From assembly GCA_902801375.1 (NCBI GenBank), contig CADCIB010000009.1:41543-105542 (forward strand): DNA of 64,000 nucleotides, given 5' to 3'. A model generated the notes under the pieces. The model worked only from the letters and a program-made list of their open reading frames with translations, did no database searches and had not been told where the DNA came from. Positions 63,646-64,000 of this stretch are shown piece after piece (the first letter of the stretch is position 1; every line of letters begins with the position of its first letter). Both the position numbers and the translations under genes were made by a program. The stretch comes from an uncultured Prevotellaceae bacterium. GTDB lineage: Bacteria > Bacteroidota > Bacteroidia > Bacteroidales > Bacteroidaceae.

Positions 63646-64000
63646 ATGAAAAAAAAGTATTCAGTCCAGATTCTTATGTTATTGATGGTGACGTTGTTTG
63701 TCGGATGTTCTGATGACAACGACCAACAGGTTGACAATTTGGTTCAGAGCCGTATGGCTGCAAAAAAAATTCTTAAAGGGAAGTGGGTGTTGGAAAAGAC
63801 TGGAGCAAATAAGTGGAGTGGCCCCAATACTTCGTTGGAATTCTACAACGACAGTAGCGTAACCTACCAGAGTGGAGAAACGAAGCTAAGCGGCTCCTAT
63901 ACTATTCTCAATTTCGACGAAGAATTCAGAGATCGAGATGCTTTCGCCTTCATGTTAAAAGCTAACATCACAGGCCAAGAACACCAACGCTATTTTTTCT
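63646..64000 (+). CDS. Exported lipoprotein of locus 2 (partial, runs off right edge)
   Basis: At least 118 residues are seen: a lipobox (LMLLMVTLFVGC, Cys near 21) followed by SDDND, then KKILKGKWVLEKTGANKWSG and LEFYNDSSVTYQSGE, which recalls a lipocalin-like beta-barrel start. It follows the DUF3244 remnant by 39 bp, mirroring the DUF3244-lipoprotein order of the first cassette; the two spacers share ATCCTAATT. The C-terminus is outside the window. Confidence 0.75.
   Translation, partial: MKKKYSVQILMLLMVTLFVGCSDDNDQQVDNLVQSRMAAKKILKGKWVLEKTGANKWSGPNTSLEFYNDSSVTYQSGETKLSGSYTILNFDEEFRDRDAFAFMLKANITGQEHQRYFF

Noticed and set aside
60570-63737. Minus-strand frames with similar tails after both DUF3244 copies (60570-60764, 63546-63737)
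   Set aside because: They are antisense shadows; the similarity only reflects the duplicated DUF3244 3' ends.

Overview
The window comes from a Bacteroidales chromosome, most likely Prevotella or a close relative. The evidence is the Bacteroidota promoter signature (TTTG, about 20 bp, TAnnTTTG, most often TACCTTTG) in front of most genes, the near absence of Shine-Dalgarno sites, and family-restricted genes: porD/DUF4835, DUF3127, an RprXY-like two-component pair, a sodium-pump decarboxylase operon with an OadG-like subunit, methylmalonyl-CoA mutase mutAB, an EF-G2-type paralogue and TPR-plus-membrane regulators. I saw no tRNA, rRNA, CRISPR array, transposase or phage gene.

Layout. 1-8148: a giant secreted LamG/fibronectin-like surface protein (minus strand, runs off the left edge) with a small membrane protein upstream. 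8261-11260: a membrane-anchored AraC-type regulator divergent from ispE. 11268-13466: minus-strand cluster hup, a 29-residue basic protein, RNase G, with a large hairpin in the RNase G leader. 13514-21266: the replication/maintenance operon dnaN, DnaQ-like exonuclease, coaBC, porD, recN, and a degenerate trypsin-like TPR protein. 21339-24942: DUF3127 protein with an SSB-like tail, a repeat-rich intergenic region, and a secreted transglutaminase-like protein. 24948-28665: fabD, GH13 glycosidase, ndk, AlaX-like editing protein. 28741-30093: rpsF-rpsR-rplI. 30171-31580: a lipoprotein and a beta-barrel protein. 31640-36093: an A+T-richer accessory locus (locus 1). 36205-39470: RprXY-like two-component system and a LuxR-type regulator. 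39489-50240: propionate/succinate metabolism (decarboxylase beta, biotin carrier and gamma subunits, YidE-like transporter, mutA-mutB, CoA-transferase). 50332-52635: EF-G2-like factor. 52672-58311: sodium:solute symporter divergent from nadE, a beta-helix lipoprotein and cytidine deaminase. 58318-64000: second accessory locus (locus 2), running off the right edge.

The strongest candidate for an undescribed system is the pair of accessory loci. Each has the same order: a lipoprotein-like TPR protein with one membrane segment and a cytoplasmic C-terminal helix-turn-helix-like domain; a short intergenic region with a repeated palindromic motif; a small exported DUF3244 beta-sandwich protein; then variable secreted lipoproteins (plus two polytopic membrane proteins in locus 1). 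Locus 2 shows cassette duplication and decay: a second, truncated DUF3244 copy, a lipoprotein gene with two in-frame stops, and a further lipoprotein. Locus 1 has an A8 tract that puts the DUF3244 signal peptide out of frame. I infer a self-regulated, diversifying surface-lipoprotein cassette; its function is unknown.

A second theme is intergenic arrays with an exact 22-bp period (21915-22039, 30854-30941, 44232-44319) that share a GTCARATCA core.
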